From Desulfoglaeba alkanexedens ALDC (GTDB lineage: Bacteria; Desulfobacterota; Syntrophobacteria; Syntrophobacterales; DSM-9756), in NCBI RefSeq assembly GCF_005377625.1, contig NZ_CP040098.1, forward strand, positions 372,001-436,000: a stretch of DNA of 64,000 nt. The letters run 5' to 3'. The notes under the pieces are model-generated. The model ran no database searches. It saw only the letters and a list, made by a program, of their open reading frames with translations, and was not told where the DNA came from. Positions 15,706 through 25,924 of this stretch are shown in pieces; position 1 is the stretch's first letter; every line of letters starts with the position of its first letter. Both the position numbers and the translations under genes were made by a program.

Positions 15706-16722
15706 ATGACCGACGGCCTGCCGTTCACCGCTGAACAGAGACTGCTGCTGGTTCGAGCCATCCGGCGATTCGCGACCCTCAAGGTCCTCGTCGTCGGGGA
15801 CGTGATGCTCGACATTTTCATCTGGGGGGACGTCCAGCGGATATCCCCGGAAGCTCCCGTGCCCGTGGTGGAAGTGCGCGAGGAGTCTTTGCTTCTCGGC
15901 GGCTCGACCAACGTGGTCCGAAACGTGGCGTCGCTTGGGGCGGGAGTCTTCGTCGCCGGCGTCATCGGAAACGACGAACCGGGGCGACAGGTCGAGCGGC
16001 TGCTCAAGACCGATGGGATCGAAAGTGACGGGCTGGTGGTTTGCGGCGAACGCCCGACGACGGTGAAGACCCGCGTCATCGCGCAGAACCAGCAGGTGGT
16101 CCGCTTCGACCGCGAAAGGCGCGTGCCGCTCGGCCCCATGGAATGCGGCAGGCTCCTGGAGTACGTTCGCGACAGGTTGCCTTCGGTCCATGCGGTGGTC
16201 TTGTCCGATTACGGAAAGGGAGTGATCAACGGGGAACTGATGGCAGGCTTGAGGGAAACGGTCCGCCCGCCGGGGCTTCCGATCCTCCTGGACCCGAAGG
16301 TCCGTCCTTTGGATCTTTATCGGGGCGTGACCGTCATCACACCGAACCATCACGAAGCGGCCCTGCTTGCCGGAATCCCGATCGACAACGACTTGGGGCT
16401 GCTCGAAGCCGGCAGAGCCCTCCTCGCCCGGCTGGACTGTGAGAAGGTTTTGATCACCCGAGGGAAGGACGGGATGAGCCTTTTCGACCGCGAAGGTTCG
16501 GTGCTCCACATCCCCACAGTGGCTCGGCGCGTGTTTGACGTGACGGGAGCGGGCGACACGGTGATCGCCCTCATGGCTCTCGGGCTGGCCGCCGGCCTAA
16601 GCGCCGCCCACGCCGCACAGCTCGCCAATCTTGCCGCCGGAATCGTGGTCGGGGAAGTGGGAACGGCCTGTGTCAGACCCGAGCAGCTCCTGGAAGCGCT
16701 CGGGGCGGGGGATTCACCGTGA
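15706..16722 (+). CDS. hldA: D-glycero-beta-D-manno-heptose-7-phosphate kinase
   Basis: PfkB-type sugar kinase of ADP-heptose synthesis for lipopolysaccharide core, 338 aa. N-terminal VLVVGDVMLDIFIWG and SPEAPVPVVEV are the HldE/RfaE kinase signatures. The C-terminal DVTGAGDTVIALMALGLAAG holds the catalytic Asp. There is no cytidylyltransferase half, so that activity must be encoded elsewhere. Its last four bases overlap the next gene. Confidence 0.92.
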   Translation: MTDGLPFTAEQRLLLVRAIRRFATLKVLVVGDVMLDIFIWGDVQRISPEAPVPVVEVREESLLLGGSTNVVRNVASLGAGVFVAGVIGNDEPGRQVERLLKTDGIESDGLVVCGERPTTVKTRVIAQNQQVVRFDRERRVPLGPMECGRLLEYVRDRLPSVHAVVLSDYGKGVINGELMAGLRETVRPPGLPILLDPKVRPLDLYRGVTVITPNHHEAALLAGIPIDNDLGLLEAGRALLARLDCEKVLITRGKDGMSLFDREGSVLHIPTVARRVFDVTGAGDTVIALMALGLAAGLSAAHAAQLANLAAGIVVGEVGTACVRPEQLLEALGAGDSP

Positions 16723-17285
16723 GCCGGCCCCGGGAGAGCGAACCGCAGACGTTGATCGCCGGGCTGCTTTATCGGGAGAAGGAGATCCTCACCGAGGCCC
16801 TCCGGCGCCTGGTGGACGGCTATGGTCCGTTGGATTTCCTGAGCGAGCCCATGCCGTTCCACTACAGCACCTATTACGAGAAGGAAATGGGGTCCGACAT
16901 TTTTCGCCGGTTTGCGGCTTTTTCGGACCCCGTTGATCCCGAAACGCTTCCCGATGTAAAGCTCCAGACCAACACCATCGAAGGTCATCTCGCGGAAAAC
17001 CATAGGCGGCGGGTCAACATCGACCCGGGGCTTTTGAGTCCCGACCGGCTGGTGCTCGCTACGGGGAAAAGCGCCGCGCACCGCATCTACCTCCGCGCAG
17101 GAATCTATGCAGACCTCACCTTGATTTTCCAAAAAGGCGCCTACCAACCGCTCCCCTGGACGTATCCGGATTATCGAGAACCCGTGGTTCGCCATGCTTT
17201 CGGGGCGCTGCGGGCGGCGGCCGCGGGCCGCCGTTGGTCGCGGCTGCCGCGAAGCCCTGTGGCCTTGCCGGAGGATCCCTCTTGA
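16719..17285 (+). CDS. DUF4416 family protein
   Basis: 188 aa. It begins LIAGLLYREKEILTEAL and carries FHYSTYYEKEMG, TNTIEGHLA and RRVNIDPGLL, which together define DUF4416. The function is unknown. The family is typical of Deltaproteobacteria and relatives and lies beside cell-envelope genes. It overlaps both neighbours, which indicates translational coupling. Confidence 0.85.
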   Translation: MSRPRESEPQTLIAGLLYREKEILTEALRRLVDGYGPLDFLSEPMPFHYSTYYEKEMGSDIFRRFAAFSDPVDPETLPDVKLQTNTIEGHLAENHRRRVNIDPGLLSPDRLVLATGKSAAHRIYLRAGIYADLTLIFQKGAYQPLPWTYPDYREPVVRHAFGALRAAAAGRRWSRLPRSPVALPEDPS

Positions 17286-18169
17286 TCGTCAGCATGACCG
17301 CCTACGCTCGAGCTCAGGCCGAAGACGCGCGCTACCGAGTTACCGTGGAACTGCGCACCTTGAACAGCCGTTCCCTGGACGTGTTCGTCCGCCTATCCAA
17401 GAACTACGGAGCCCTGGAAGACGCCCTCCGGAAAAGGATCGCCCGGGCCGTCCGAAGAGGTCGCGTGGAGGCCAACGCCCTGGTGGAACCCCTCGCCATC
17501 GAGGTGAGAGCCCCCCGGATCAATCGTTCGCTTGCCCGTTTCTACTGGGAGCAACTGCAGGATCTCCATCGCACCCTCCCCGGGCTGGATCCGCCCACCC
17601 TGGATCATCTGCTGCGCGCCCCCAACCTCTTCGAGGCTGCGGAGACCGCCGAAGACATAGAGGCCATTTCCCCGCTCATGAATCAGGCCGTGGAAGACGC
17701 GCTGCGGGACCTCGCCGTCATGCGCACACGGGAAGGCAAGGCGCTCCAGGAAGACCTGTTGGCGAGGCTCGTTCAGATCCGGGAGGCGCTGGACGTGGTG
17801 GAGTCGCGCAGGGAGCCACAGCTGCAGCAGGCCTTCCAGGGTTTGAAGGACCGGATCAGGGACATCCTGGACCAGGTCCAGATGGACGCCGACGACCATC
17901 GGCTGTTTCAGGAAATTGCCGTGCTTGCCGACCGATCGGATATCAACGAAGAGGTCGTGCGCATCCGGAGCCATCTTGACCAGATGGAGTCCATGATAGT
18001 CGCCGAGTCGGCGGCGGAAGGCCGCAAGTTGGACTTCCTGACCCAGGAACTCCTTCGCGAAGTGAACACCATCGGGTCCAAGTCCAGCGATCTGGAAATA
18101 TCCCGGGCGGTCGTTCATATGAAAAACGAGATCGGAAAACTCAGGGAACAAATCCAAAACGTAGAATGA
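17282..18169 (+). CDS. yicC: YicC family endoribonuclease
   Basis: 295 aa, the usual length. N-terminal [20 protein letters not shown] matches the YicC_N domain, and the C-terminal DUF1732 part contains [21 protein letters not shown]. coli YicC is an RNA-degrading enzyme. The start is taken as TTG 17282 because GGAGG lies upstream and homology starts at [10 protein letters not shown]; this start overlaps the DUF4416 stop. An in-frame GTG upstream would extend into the previous gene. Confidence 0.9.
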   Translation: MIVSMTAYARAQAEDARYRVTVELRTLNSRSLDVFVRLSKNYGALEDALRKRIARAVRRGRVEANALVEPLAIEVRAPRINRSLARFYWEQLQDLHRTLPGLDPPTLDHLLRAPNLFEAAETAEDIEAISPLMNQAVEDALRDLAVMRTREGKALQEDLLARLVQIREALDVVESRREPQLQQAFQGLKDRIRDILDQVQMDADDHRLFQEIAVLADRSDINEEVVRIRSHLDQMESMIVAESAAEGRKLDFLTQELLREVNTIGSKSSDLEISRAVVHMKNEIGKLREQIQNVE

Positions 18170-18179
18170 AGGAAACCCC

Positions 18180-18467
18180 ATGGAGATCAAGCTGCTCAAT
18201 ATCGGTTTCGGAAACACGGTCATCGCCAACCGCATCGTGGCCATCGTATCCCCCAGCTCGGCCCCCATGAAGCGGCTCAAAGAAGACGCGAAGCAGGCGA
18301 ACAAGCTCATCGATGCCACTATGGGCCGCCGGACGCGATCCGTCATCATCACCGACAGCGACCACGTGATCCTCTCCGGCGTGCAGGCGGAAACCATCGC
18401 CCAACGTCTAAGCCAGGATCACGCCTTGAAGGAATCCTCAGCTTCCAGGAAGACATCCTCCTCATGA
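18180..18467 (+). CDS. remA: RemA family (DUF370) regulatory protein
   Basis: 95 aa. The N-terminal [20 protein letters not shown] and the following SAPMKRL are the DUF370 hallmarks. In Bacillus, RemA is a DNA-binding activator of matrix and osmoprotection genes. In Deltaproteobacteria it is conserved between yicC and gmk, as here, but its targets are unknown. Its stop overlaps the gmk start. Confidence 0.88.
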   Translation: MEIKLLNIGFGNTVIANRIVAIVSPSSAPMKRLKEDAKQANKLIDATMGRRTRSVIITDSDHVILSGVQAETIAQRLSQDHALKESSASRKTSSS

Positions 18468-19135
18468 ATCCCTTGGCGCGGCCCGGCTTTCCCGCGCCTG
18501 CGGCGTCGCGACAGGGGGCCGTTTTCATCATTTCGGCGCCCTCGGGAGTGGGAAAGACCACGCTTATCCATGAAGTGCTGGCCCGAGACCCCCGGCTGCG
18601 GTTTTCGGTTTCATGCACCACACGGCCGCCCCGTCCCGGAGAACGTGACGGCGTGGACTACCGGTTCCTGGACCGGGCATCCTTCGTGGACGGCATTCGC
18701 GGCGGCCGATTCCTCGAATGGGCGGAGGTTCACGGGAACCTCTACGGCACGGACAGCGCGCAGGTCGCCGCCCGCCTCGGCGAAGGATACGATGTCTTGC
18801 TCGATATCGATGTTCAGGGCGCCCGTCAGGTGAAAGGCAAAATCCCCGGTGCGGCGGCCGTTTTCATCCTTCCGCCGAGCCTGGCCGTCCTCAGGGAACG
18901 CCTCGCGGAGCGGGGGACCGAGTCGGAGGCGGACATGACAAGAAGGCTGCGGGCCGCTGATGAAGAAATCCAGAACGCACCCTGGTACGATTTCCTCGTG
19001 GTGAACGATCGGTTGGAAGAAGCCGCGGCCGACCTTGCCGCCATCTTTCGCGCCGCCCGTTCGTGGCGGGATCGGCGCCTGCCCGAGGTCGCCCACCTTT
19101 TCGGGCGGCCATTTGCGGACGTCCGCGACTCCTGA
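18464..19135 (+). CDS. gmk: Guanylate kinase
   Basis: Phosphorylates GMP to GDP, 223 aa. The P-loop APSGVGKTT is at about residues 28-36. The GMP-binding segment [19 protein letters not shown] and [12 protein letters not shown] are clear. About 20 residues precede the usual start, so translation might also begin slightly downstream. It is coupled to remA by an ATGA overlap. Confidence 0.95.
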   Translation: MNPLARPGFPAPAASRQGAVFIISAPSGVGKTTLIHEVLARDPRLRFSVSCTTRPPRPGERDGVDYRFLDRASFVDGIRGGRFLEWAEVHGNLYGTDSAQVAARLGEGYDVLLDIDVQGARQVKGKIPGAAAVFILPPSLAVLRERLAERGTESEADMTRRLRAADEEIQNAPWYDFLVVNDRLEEAAADLAAIFRAARSWRDRRLPEVAHLFGRPFADVRDS

Positions 19136-19181
19136 GCCGCCCGGCGCGAAGAGCCGCCGGGTTCCCATCGGTTTTCGAACC

Positions 19182-19970
19182 ATGAACCGCAAGAAAAAAG
19201 ACAGCCCGCCCGCTTTTTGGATTTTCGGCGCGCACCCGATTGAGGAACTCCTGAACCACCGGGACGCGCAAATCCTCGAATTGGTCTACTCCCGCGGGAA
19301 TCCGCGGTTGGAACGACTTGCAGAAACGGCCCGCCGCCGAAACATCCCCGTCCGGCTGGAAGACCGCCATGCCCTCAACGCACTGCTCGGAACCACCCAT
19401 CACCAGGGGGTGGCCGCTCGAACCGAACAGTTCGCCTATGCTTCACTGGACGATTTCCTCAAGGCGGGTCCGGCATCGATCGATCCGATCGTGATCCTCG
19501 ACGGCATCCAGGACCCCCAAAACCTGGGTTCCATTTTGCGCAGCGCCTGCTTCCTGGGGGCACGCGGCGTGATCGTTCCCCGGGATCGTTCCGCCCGGGT
19601 GACGGGTACCGTGATCAAGGTGGCGGCCGGCGCCACCGCCTATCTTCCCGTGGTGCAGGTGACCAACCTGGTACGCACCATGGAACGGCTGAAAGCACTC
19701 GGAATCTGGATTGTGGGGCTGGACCTGGAAACCGACCGCAGCCTCTACGAAGTGGACTTTCGGCTCCCAAGCGCCCTGGTGGTGGGAAATGAACAGAAAG
19801 GACTGAGGCCCCTGGTGCGGAAAGGCTGCGATCTCCTGGCCCGCATCCCCGCCTTGGGCCCTCTCCAGTCCCTCAACGCCGGAAACGCCGCGGCCGTCGC
19901 ACTGAGTGAAATCCAACGTCAGCGCGATCCCCGGCAGATCAGGCCCTCTTCGCCCGTTCCCCGAAAATAG
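19182..19970 (+). CDS. rlmB: 23S rRNA (guanosine-2'-O-)-methyltransferase RlmB
   Basis: SpoU/TrmH-type methyltransferase, 262 aa, expected to modify G2251 of 23S rRNA. The N-terminal substrate-binding part starts FWIFGAHPIEELL. The SPOUT motifs are LDGIQDPQNLGSILRSA, VVGNEQKGLRPLV and SLNAGNAAAVAL. Start ATG 19182 is chosen because the longer frame would overlap gmk by about 100 bp. Its 3' end overlaps yggS tail-to-tail by 32 bp. Confidence 0.93.
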   Translation: MNRKKKDSPPAFWIFGAHPIEELLNHRDAQILELVYSRGNPRLERLAETARRRNIPVRLEDRHALNALLGTTHHQGVAARTEQFAYASLDDFLKAGPASIDPIVILDGIQDPQNLGSILRSACFLGARGVIVPRDRSARVTGTVIKVAAGATAYLPVVQVTNLVRTMERLKALGIWIVGLDLETDRSLYEVDFRLPSALVVGNEQKGLRPLVRKGCDLLARIPALGPLQSLNAGNAAAVALSEIQRQRDPRQIRPSSPVPRK

Positions 19971-20640
19971 CGGTCCCCACCCGAACCAGGGTCGCCCCTT
20001 CCTCGATGGCCACCTCAAAGTCATGGCTCATGCCCATGGAAAGCTCCGTGAGGCGCTCCGGGTGCGCAGCCCTCAGGCGGAGCGCTTCCAGGGCCTGCCT
20101 GACGGCTCGGAAGTGGGGTCGCACGGCCTCGGGGTCTTCCGAGTACGGGGGAAGCGCCATCAGGCCGCGGACTTCGATCCCCTCCAGCCTGCAAGCGACG
20201 TCGAAGAGGGTCTCCAGGTTCTCCAGCGACACCCCGGCCTTGGTGGTTTCGTCGCCCACGTTCACCTGAAGGAGAACCGGCATTCGCCGGCCGACGCTCC
20301 GAGATCTACGGTCCAGTTCCACCGCCAGCTTTTCACGGTCCACGGACTGGATACACTGGAACGTTTCCACTGCCTGCCTGCACTTGTTGGTCTGGAGATG
20401 ACCAATGAAATGCCATGTGACATCCGGTTCGTTCAACAGCTCCACCTTTTGCCGGGCCTCCTGCACGTAGTTTTCGCCCAGAAGCCGAAGACCGGCCTCC
20501 AATGCCTCCCGAATGCGTTCTACGGGCACAGTCTTGGTCACGCCCATTAACTGGACCGTGGAGGGGTCGCGGCCCGCACGCCGGCAGGCCGCCGCCATCC
20601 TCTCCCTTACTGCCATCAGGTTTTCCCGGATCGAAGCCAC
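19939..20640 (-). CDS. yggS: YggS family pyridoxal phosphate homeostasis protein
   Basis: 233 aa, PLP-binding protein of the YggS/PROSC family. The PLP lysine lies in LMGVTKTVP; HFIGHLQTNK and ELSMGMSHDFEVAIEEGATLVRVGTAIFG are family signatures. It buffers PLP rather than acting as a racemase. The gene ends inside the 3' end of rlmB on the opposite strand. Confidence 0.94.
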   Translation of the reverse strand: MASIRENLMAVRERMAAACRRAGRDPSTVQLMGVTKTVPVERIREALEAGLRLLGENYVQEARQKVELLNEPDVTWHFIGHLQTNKCRQAVETFQCIQSVDREKLAVELDRRSRSVGRRMPVLLQVNVGDETTKAGVSLENLETLFDVACRLEGIEVRGLMALPPYSEDPEAVRPHFRAVRQALEALRLRAAHPERLTELSMGMSHDFEVAIEEGATLVRVGTAIFGERAKRA

Positions 20641-20664
20641 CGTTAAATCCTTTCGGGCTGTCTG

Positions 20665-20714
20665 CGAGCGGCTTGCCCGCGATGCGGATCGCCGACAATC
20701 CGGCTCCTACAGGG
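20665..20714. repeat. REP-like palindrome between yggS and maf
   Basis: The sequence GAGCGGCTTGCCCGCGAT, then GCCGACAATCCGGCTCCTAC, resembles elements near 52480-52612 and 57305-57354, which share GGAGC(C/G)G and CGCGAT blocks. It fills the short gap between yggS and maf. Extents are approximate. Confidence 0.5.
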
Positions 20715-21339
20715 CACGAGTCGTTGTGGGAGCGGCGATACCGAACCGACAGATCCATTCGAGGGTCTCACAAAGGGGGAGCCCCACCACGTTGGTGTAC
20801 GATCCATGGATGGAACGGACCAGGCAGGCCCCCATTCCCTGAATGCCGTAAGCTCCCGCCTTGTCGTAAGGCTCTCCCGTATCGACGTAGGCGTCGATTT
20901 CGGCGGAGCTGAGATCCTTGAAGGTGACTTGTGTTCGCACCGCGCGTTCGAACTGCATATGCCTTGCGGCGTGGGCCAGGCACACGGCCGTCATCACCTC
21001 GTGAGTGCGGCCGCTGAGTTCCCTCAAGCAGCGCGCTGCGTCTTCGCGGTCCAGCGGCTTTCCGAACACGGCGCCGCCTAGAACGACGATGGTATCCGCC
21101 CCCAGCACCCACCGATCCGGAAACCTCCGGCAGACGGACTGGACCTTTCTACGCGCCCAGACTCTCACCTGTTCCCCCGGTGACCCATGGGCGGGCCATT
21201 CCACCCCATCGCTCGGGAAAACATCGAACTGCAGGCCAAGCCCCTGGAGCAGTTCCCGCCTTCTGGGGGACGCCGACGCCAGCACGAACGGTTCCCGGGT
21301 GGTGAACATTCCGGGGCATTTCCCAGTGGGGTCGATCAT
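20707..21339 (-). CDS. maf: Maf family nucleotide pyrophosphatase
   Basis: 210 aa. The N-terminal LASASPRRRELLQGLGL is the diagnostic Maf signature; ADTIVVLGGAVFGKP and DKAGAYGIQGMG follow. Maf proteins hydrolyse non-canonical or modified nucleoside triphosphates such as dTTP/UTP analogues. Start ATG 21339 lies one base after the tatD stop; a second in-frame ATG ten codons later is also possible. Confidence 0.92.
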   Translation of the reverse strand: MIDPTGKCPGMFTTREPFVLASASPRRRELLQGLGLQFDVFPSDGVEWPAHGSPGEQVRVWARRKVQSVCRRFPDRWVLGADTIVVLGGAVFGKPLDREDAARCLRELSGRTHEVMTAVCLAHAARHMQFERAVRTQVTFKDLSSAEIDAYVDTGEPYDKAGAYGIQGMGACLVRSIHGSYTNVVGLPLCETLEWICRFGIAAPTTTRAL

Positions 21340-21343
21340 GGCG

Positions 21344-22165
21344 TCAGAGAATCTCCTCGGACGGCAGGCCGAAGACCCGCCGGGCGTTTGCCGTGGTCTG
21401 CAGGGCCAGCTCTTCGGGAGCCATCCCCCTCAGCTCGGCCACCTTTCGAGCGGTGTGCACCACATAGGAAGGCTCGTTGACTTTTCCACGAAACGGAACG
21501 GGCGCAAGAAACGGTGCGTCGGTTTCCACGAGGATCCTCTCTGCAGGTGCCTTCCGGACAACTTCCCGCTGAGCTTCGGATTTCGGGAACGTGATGGTTC
21601 CAGGGATGGAGAGCATGAAACCCAGGTCGAGGCAGCGCCTGGCGATGGTCCAGTCACCGGAGAAGCAGTGGAGGATTCCTCCATCCAGGGACGCAGCGTA
21701 GTCCCTGACGATTTCGAGGAAATCCGCATGTGCGTCGCGGACGTGAAACACGACGGGCTTTCGGAGCTCCACCGCCCATTCCAGTTGCTGCCGGAAGCAC
21801 CGCCGCTGCGTTTCCCGGGGTTGACGGTCGCGGTAGTAGTCGAGACCGATCTCGCCGACCGCCACCACCTTGGGGTCTCGAGCCAGATCTTGGAATCGTC
21901 GCACGGAATCGGCGTCCAAGGACCTGGCCTCGTGCGGATGAAGACCCACGGCCGAAAAGACGCCGGAATGGGCATGGGCGATCTGGAGGGCCTTCCGGCT
22001 GGTCTCCTCGTCGATGCCGATGGTGATCATCTGGACGACCCCGGCGTCCCTGGCTCGTTGAATCACCGCGCCAAGGTCGGTCGAAAGCTCCGGAAAATCC
22101 AGGTGCACATGGGTGTCGATGAGGGGTGTCAGAGGTATCGTGCCGTTGTGGCTCACGATTTTCAT
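21344..22165 (-). CDS. tatD: TatD family metal-dependent hydrolase
   Basis: 273 aa. Metal ligands are visible in LIDTHVHLDFPE, EIGLDYYRD, VFHVRDAH, LHCFSGD and ETDAPFLAP. TatD proteins are 3'-5' DNA/RNA exonucleases. Start ATG 22165 (MKIVSHNG) is chosen because an upstream in-frame ATG adds 33 arginine-rich residues without family match. It forms an operon with maf and yggS. Confidence 0.92.
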   Translation of the reverse strand: MKIVSHNGTIPLTPLIDTHVHLDFPELSTDLGAVIQRARDAGVVQMITIGIDEETSRKALQIAHAHSGVFSAVGLHPHEARSLDADSVRRFQDLARDPKVVAVGEIGLDYYRDRQPRETQRRCFRQQLEWAVELRKPVVFHVRDAHADFLEIVRDYAASLDGGILHCFSGDWTIARRCLDLGFMLSIPGTITFPKSEAQREVVRKAPAERILVETDAPFLAPVPFRGKVNEPSYVVHTARKVAELRGMAPEELALQTTANARRVFGLPSEEIL

Positions 22166-22615
22166 CACAGCGATTCCGCCCTTCCTCGAGAAGACGTTCC
22201 CGTTCCGCACCGCAGCGTGGACCCGGCGCTTCCGCCCGCGGGGCGGTCGGGTCGCCCGCCGCATGCTGGACGCACCAACGGTTCTGCGCCATGAGATTGA
22301 CGAAAGGACTTTAGCTCAAGGAGGGCCCGTGGATCAACCGCCCGTTGCATCTCTTGGGAGAGGATTGAATTTCCTGCGTAGGTGCATGGTGTTAGAGCAA
22401 ACTGTCCTTGATGTATCGATAAATTTAAAGAATTGAGCCACCCGATTTTTCTGTGTTACGAGGTTCTCGTAGAGATCGTCTCCGCCCCGCCCGAACGCCG
22501 GAAGAGGACAAGGCGAACGCACGTTTCGGATTCATTGTTTTGGGGTAAAATTGATTGAAAAACAGACGGCAGCAGCGTGAGTCTTTTCACGAGTCGAGAA
22601 AGGAATGCGCGCACC
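22166..22615. other. Intergenic region between tatD and nrdJ
   Basis: 450 bp between divergent genes. It contains AT-rich stretches around 22410-22440 and 22545-22560 that could hold promoters for both directions. I could not identify a cobalamin riboswitch, NrdR boxes or an open frame with coding character. Confidence 0.5.
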
Positions 22616-24973
22616 ATGTCCGACCGAGAGGGTTTGTCCGCGAGCCCGGCGTCTTCGGACGCCGCCGTTTCTTCCGCTCCGTCCTGGTCTTCACAAAAGG
22701 GCGGTCCGTTGCAAGGGTCAGCCGATATGAGGAGCGCTCGAAAGCGTCGAAAGCTGAAGGGGTTGGGGTTGAGCCCCAATGCCATGATCGTTCTCGAAAA
22801 GCGGTATCTCAGGAAGAACGATCAGGGCGAACCCATCGAAACGCCGGAGGAACTTTTCCGGAGGGTGGCTGAGACCATCGCCGAGGCTGATGGCCGCTAC
22901 GGCGCCACCGCCGAACAGGTGCGGGAAACGGCCGAAAAGTTCTACGACCTCATGACTTCCTTCGATTTCGTTCCCAACTCACCGACACTCATGAACGCGG
23001 GAACGGAACTGGGGCAGCTCTCGGCGTGCTTCGTCCTTCCCGTGGGTGATTCGCTGGAAGAAATCTTCGAAGCCGTAAAGCACGCCGCGAAGATCCATCA
23101 GAGCGGCGGCGGAACGGGCTTTTCGTTTTCCCGGCTGCGCCCGGAAGGTGACGTGGTGAAAAGCACCAACGGTGTGGCGAGCGGCCCTGTGAGCTTCATG
23201 ACCGTCTTCGATTCCGCCACCGATACCGTCAAGCAGGGCGGTCGGCGGCGCGGCGCCAACATGGGGATCCTCCGGGTCGACCACCCCGACATCGAGCAGT
23301 TCATCACCTGCAAGCACCAGAACGACCGGCTCACCAATTTCAACATCTCCGTGGCCGTCACGGACAAGTTCATGGAGGCCGTGGAAAAAGACACGGACTA
23401 CGACCTGGTGAACCCCAGAACGGGCGAGCGGGTGAAAAGCCTGTCGGCGCGGAAAGTCTTCGAAATGATCGTTCGGTCGGCGTGGAAAAACGGGGAACCG
23501 GGAATCATTTTTCTTGATACCATCAACCGGTTCAACCCGACGCCGCTCGCCGGAGAAATCGAGAGCACGAATCCTTGCGGCGAACAGCCGCTTCTTCCCT
23601 ATGAATCTTGCAACCTGGGTTCTATCAACCTGGCCCACATGGTGCGCGACCGTGAGATCGACTTCGACCGGCTGAGAGGCGTCATCCGGGATGCCGTTCA
23701 TTTCCTGGACAACGTGATCGACGTAAACATCTATGCGCTTCCCCAGATCCGGGAAATGACCCGGGCCAACCGTAAGATCGGCCTGGGCGTCATGGGTTTC
23801 GCCGATCTTCTGATCGCGCTCGGGGTCCCTTACAATTCGGTAGCCGCCGTGGAAACCGCCGACCGGCTCATGGCTTTCATTCAACAAGAATCCAAAGCCG
23901 CCTCCGCCCGTCTGGGCGAAGTGCGTGGAAGCTTCCCCAATTTCAAGGGATCCGTCTACGATCCGGACGCCGCCGAAACCTTCCCCGAAGACGTCCGATC
24001 CACCTTCGGCACGTTCCCGGCCATGAGGAACGCCACAACGACCACCATCGCCCCTACGGGCACCATCAGTATCCTGGCGGGATGTTCCAGCGGCGTGGAA
24101 CCGGTTTTCGCCATCACTTATGTCCGCAAGGTTCTCGACGGACAGGAATTGCTGGAGGTACATCCGCTGTTCCAGGCGGTGGCCAAGGAACGGGGTTTCT
24201 ACAGCGAAGCCCTGATGAAACGGATCGCCGAGAAGGGAACCTTGGCTGATTTCGAAGAAGTCCCGGAAGATGTCCGGAAGGTCTTCGTGACCGCTCATGA
24301 CGTCACTCCAGACTGGCATATCCGCATTCAGGCCGCGTTTCAGAAACACACCGACAACGCGGTCAGCAAGACCATAAACTTTCCCTTCTCGGCCACCGCC
24401 GAAGACGTGAGGAACGCCTACTCCCAAGCCTACAGGTTGGGTTGCAAGGGACTCACCATCTACCGGGACGGAAGCCGCGAGGTGCAGGTCCTCAACATTC
24501 AGAAAAAGCCCGTTTACCCCCAGGTGGAACCACGCCCCCGGCCGGACCGCACCATAGGATGCACCGAAAAAATCAACACCGGCTGCGGCAAGCTCTACGT
24601 GACGGTAAACCGGGACGACTACGGTTTTTGCGAAGTGTTCGCTCAGATGGGCAAAGCGGGGGGATGCGCCGCGTCGCAGATCGAGGCCACCGCACGGCTC
24701 ATTTCGCTGGCCCTCCGCTCCGGCGTGAAGATAGAATCCATCATCCGCCAGCTCATGGGCATCCGCTGTCCGTCACCGATTTGGCAGAACGGCGAACAGA
24801 TCCTGTCCTGCACGGACGCCATCGCGAAAGTGCTGAGCCGCATTTCCGGGATGCAGACCGAGGGGGCGACCCTGCTCGCCGAAATGGGAGCGTGCCCGGA
24901 CTGCGGCGCGCCGGTGGAACATGAGGGCGGATGCATCGTCTGCCGATCCTGCGGTTTTTCACGCTGCGCATGA
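22616..24973 (+). CDS. nrdJ: Vitamin B12-dependent ribonucleotide reductase
   Basis: Class II reductase, 785 aa, makes deoxyribonucleotides with adenosylcobalamin and works with or without oxygen. [41 protein letters not shown] (finger-loop region) and [17 protein letters not shown] are conserved. The C-terminus carries two CxxC pairs (CPDCG and [12 protein letters not shown]), as usual in bacterial NrdJ. The start is uncertain: ATG 22616 is used, while GTG 22577 or ATG near 22727 are alternatives. The stop overlaps the endonuclease V start. Confidence 0.95.
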   Translation: MSDREGLSASPASSDAAVSSAPSWSSQKGGPLQGSADMRSARKRRKLKGLGLSPNAMIVLEKRYLRKNDQGEPIETPEELFRRVAETIAEADGRYGATAEQVRETAEKFYDLMTSFDFVPNSPTLMNAGTELGQLSACFVLPVGDSLEEIFEAVKHAAKIHQSGGGTGFSFSRLRPEGDVVKSTNGVASGPVSFMTVFDSATDTVKQGGRRRGANMGILRVDHPDIEQFITCKHQNDRLTNFNISVAVTDKFMEAVEKDTDYDLVNPRTGERVKSLSARKVFEMIVRSAWKNGEPGIIFLDTINRFNPTPLAGEIESTNPCGEQPLLPYESCNLGSINLAHMVRDREIDFDRLRGVIRDAVHFLDNVIDVNIYALPQIREMTRANRKIGLGVMGFADLLIALGVPYNSVAAVETADRLMAFIQQESKAASARLGEVRGSFPNFKGSVYDPDAAETFPEDVRSTFGTFPAMRNATTTTIAPTGTISILAGCSSGVEPVFAITYVRKVLDGQELLEVHPLFQAVAKERGFYSEALMKRIAEKGTLADFEEVPEDVRKVFVTAHDVTPDWHIRIQAAFQKHTDNAVSKTINFPFSATAEDVRNAYSQAYRLGCKGLTIYRDGSREVQVLNIQKKPVYPQVEPRPRPDRTIGCTEKINTGCGKLYVTVNRDDYGFCEVFAQMGKAGGCAASQIEATARLISLALRSGVKIESIIRQLMGIRCPSPIWQNGEQILSCTDAIAKVLSRISGMQTEGATLLAEMGACPDCGAPVEHEGGCIVCRSCGFSRCA

Positions 24974-25662
24974 TGGGAAGCGGACAAGACCTGAGGCACC
25001 GCTGGGACCTGAGCCCGCGCGAGGCCGTCCAGCTGCAGAAAGAACTGGCGCGGAAAGTCGTGCTGCAACCGCTCCCCCTGGACTTCGACGTCCTTGCCGC
25101 CGCCGATCTTTCTTACTTCAAGGGTGGAACATACCTGGCCGCCGTGATCGTGACCTTCCGATGGCCGGATCTCAGCCCGATTGAAACCGTGCACGTAAAG
25201 GCCCCGGTCAAGTTTCCCTATGTTCCAGGGCTGCTTTCCTTTCGAGAAATTCCGGCGCTTCTGGAAGCCTTCCAACGCCTTCGGACCCGTCCCGATGTGT
25301 TCTTGTGCGACGGCCAGGGGCTGGCTCACCCGCGAAAATTCGGACTGGCCTGCCACCTGGGCCTGGTGCTCGACTTTCCGGCTGTTGGTTGCGCCAAGAG
25401 CAGGCTTTGCGGCGAACATCCCCCGCTGGAACTCCGGAAAGGACATTCCGTCCCCCTCGTCTTGAACGGTGAACGCGTAGGCTCGGTCTACTGCTCCCGA
25501 ACGGGAGTCAAGCCGCTTTACATTTCCCCCGGGCACCTGGCCGATCTCCCTTCGTCTGAGGAACTGGTCAGCCGTTGCGTCGGCCGCTTCCGTATCCCCG
25601 AGCCGTTGAGACGGGCTCACGCCGCGGCGACCGCGCTGCGCGAAGGCCGAGCGTTAACCTGA
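24970..25662 (+). CDS. nfi: Endonuclease V (deoxyinosine 3' endonuclease)
   Basis: 230 aa. It nicks DNA (or RNA) near deaminated purines. [11 protein letters not shown] holds the first catalytic Asp; [21 protein letters not shown] and [13 protein letters not shown] are the family motifs. ATG 24970 overlaps the nrdJ stop (ATGA), so the DNA-repair enzyme is translationally coupled to the dNTP-producing enzyme. Confidence 0.93.
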   Translation: MMGSGQDLRHRWDLSPREAVQLQKELARKVVLQPLPLDFDVLAAADLSYFKGGTYLAAVIVTFRWPDLSPIETVHVKAPVKFPYVPGLLSFREIPALLEAFQRLRTRPDVFLCDGQGLAHPRKFGLACHLGLVLDFPAVGCAKSRLCGEHPPLELRKGHSVPLVLNGERVGSVYCSRTGVKPLYISPGHLADLPSSEELVSRCVGRFRIPEPLRRAHAAATALREGRALT

Positions 25663-25700
25663 ACCCCGCCTTTCGCACAACGAACCTCCACCGTGAAAAG

Positions 25701-25771
25701 AGTACAGCTCCACGCAATAAAGTGGCCACTATGCAGCGGTCTTCAGTGGGTGAACATAAGCCATGATCTTT
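25701..25771. repeat. 71-bp dispersed repeat, copy 1
   Basis: This stretch matches 52623-52693 without gaps. Long shared blocks are AGTACAGCTCCAC, CCACTATGCAGC, GTCTTCAGTG and AACATAAGCCATGATCTTT. Both copies lie next to a GTTCCCAAGC hairpin. It could be an end of a mobile element; no coding capacity is evident. Confidence 0.7.
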
Positions 25772-25863
25772 GCTACAGACTCGCTACTCCAGTTAAAGGG
25801 ATGAACGCTTCCTCTCCCCCCTCCCCTTAATCCCCTCCCGCAAGGGGATGGGAAATAGAATTT

Positions 25864-25899
25864 CCCCTTGTTCCCAAGCTGGAGTTTGGGAACAAGGGG
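25864..25899. repeat. GTTCCCAAGC-type hairpin repeat (25.9 kb copy)
   Basis: A palindrome: CCCCTTGTTCCCAA and TTGGGAACAAGGGG are perfect complements with an 8-nt loop. It is the cleanest copy of a family also seen at 35864, 35941, 48785, 52699 and 57690. It lies downstream of nfi and of the convergent hydrolase gene, so it could also end transcripts. Confidence 0.8.
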
Positions 25900-25924
25900 A
25901 AAGAGGCGGCGGAATCGGGCCGCT

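Noticed and set aside
22380-22600. Cobalamin riboswitch or NrdR box before nrdJ
   Set aside because: No B12-box-like sequence or paired NrdR boxes could be found by eye.
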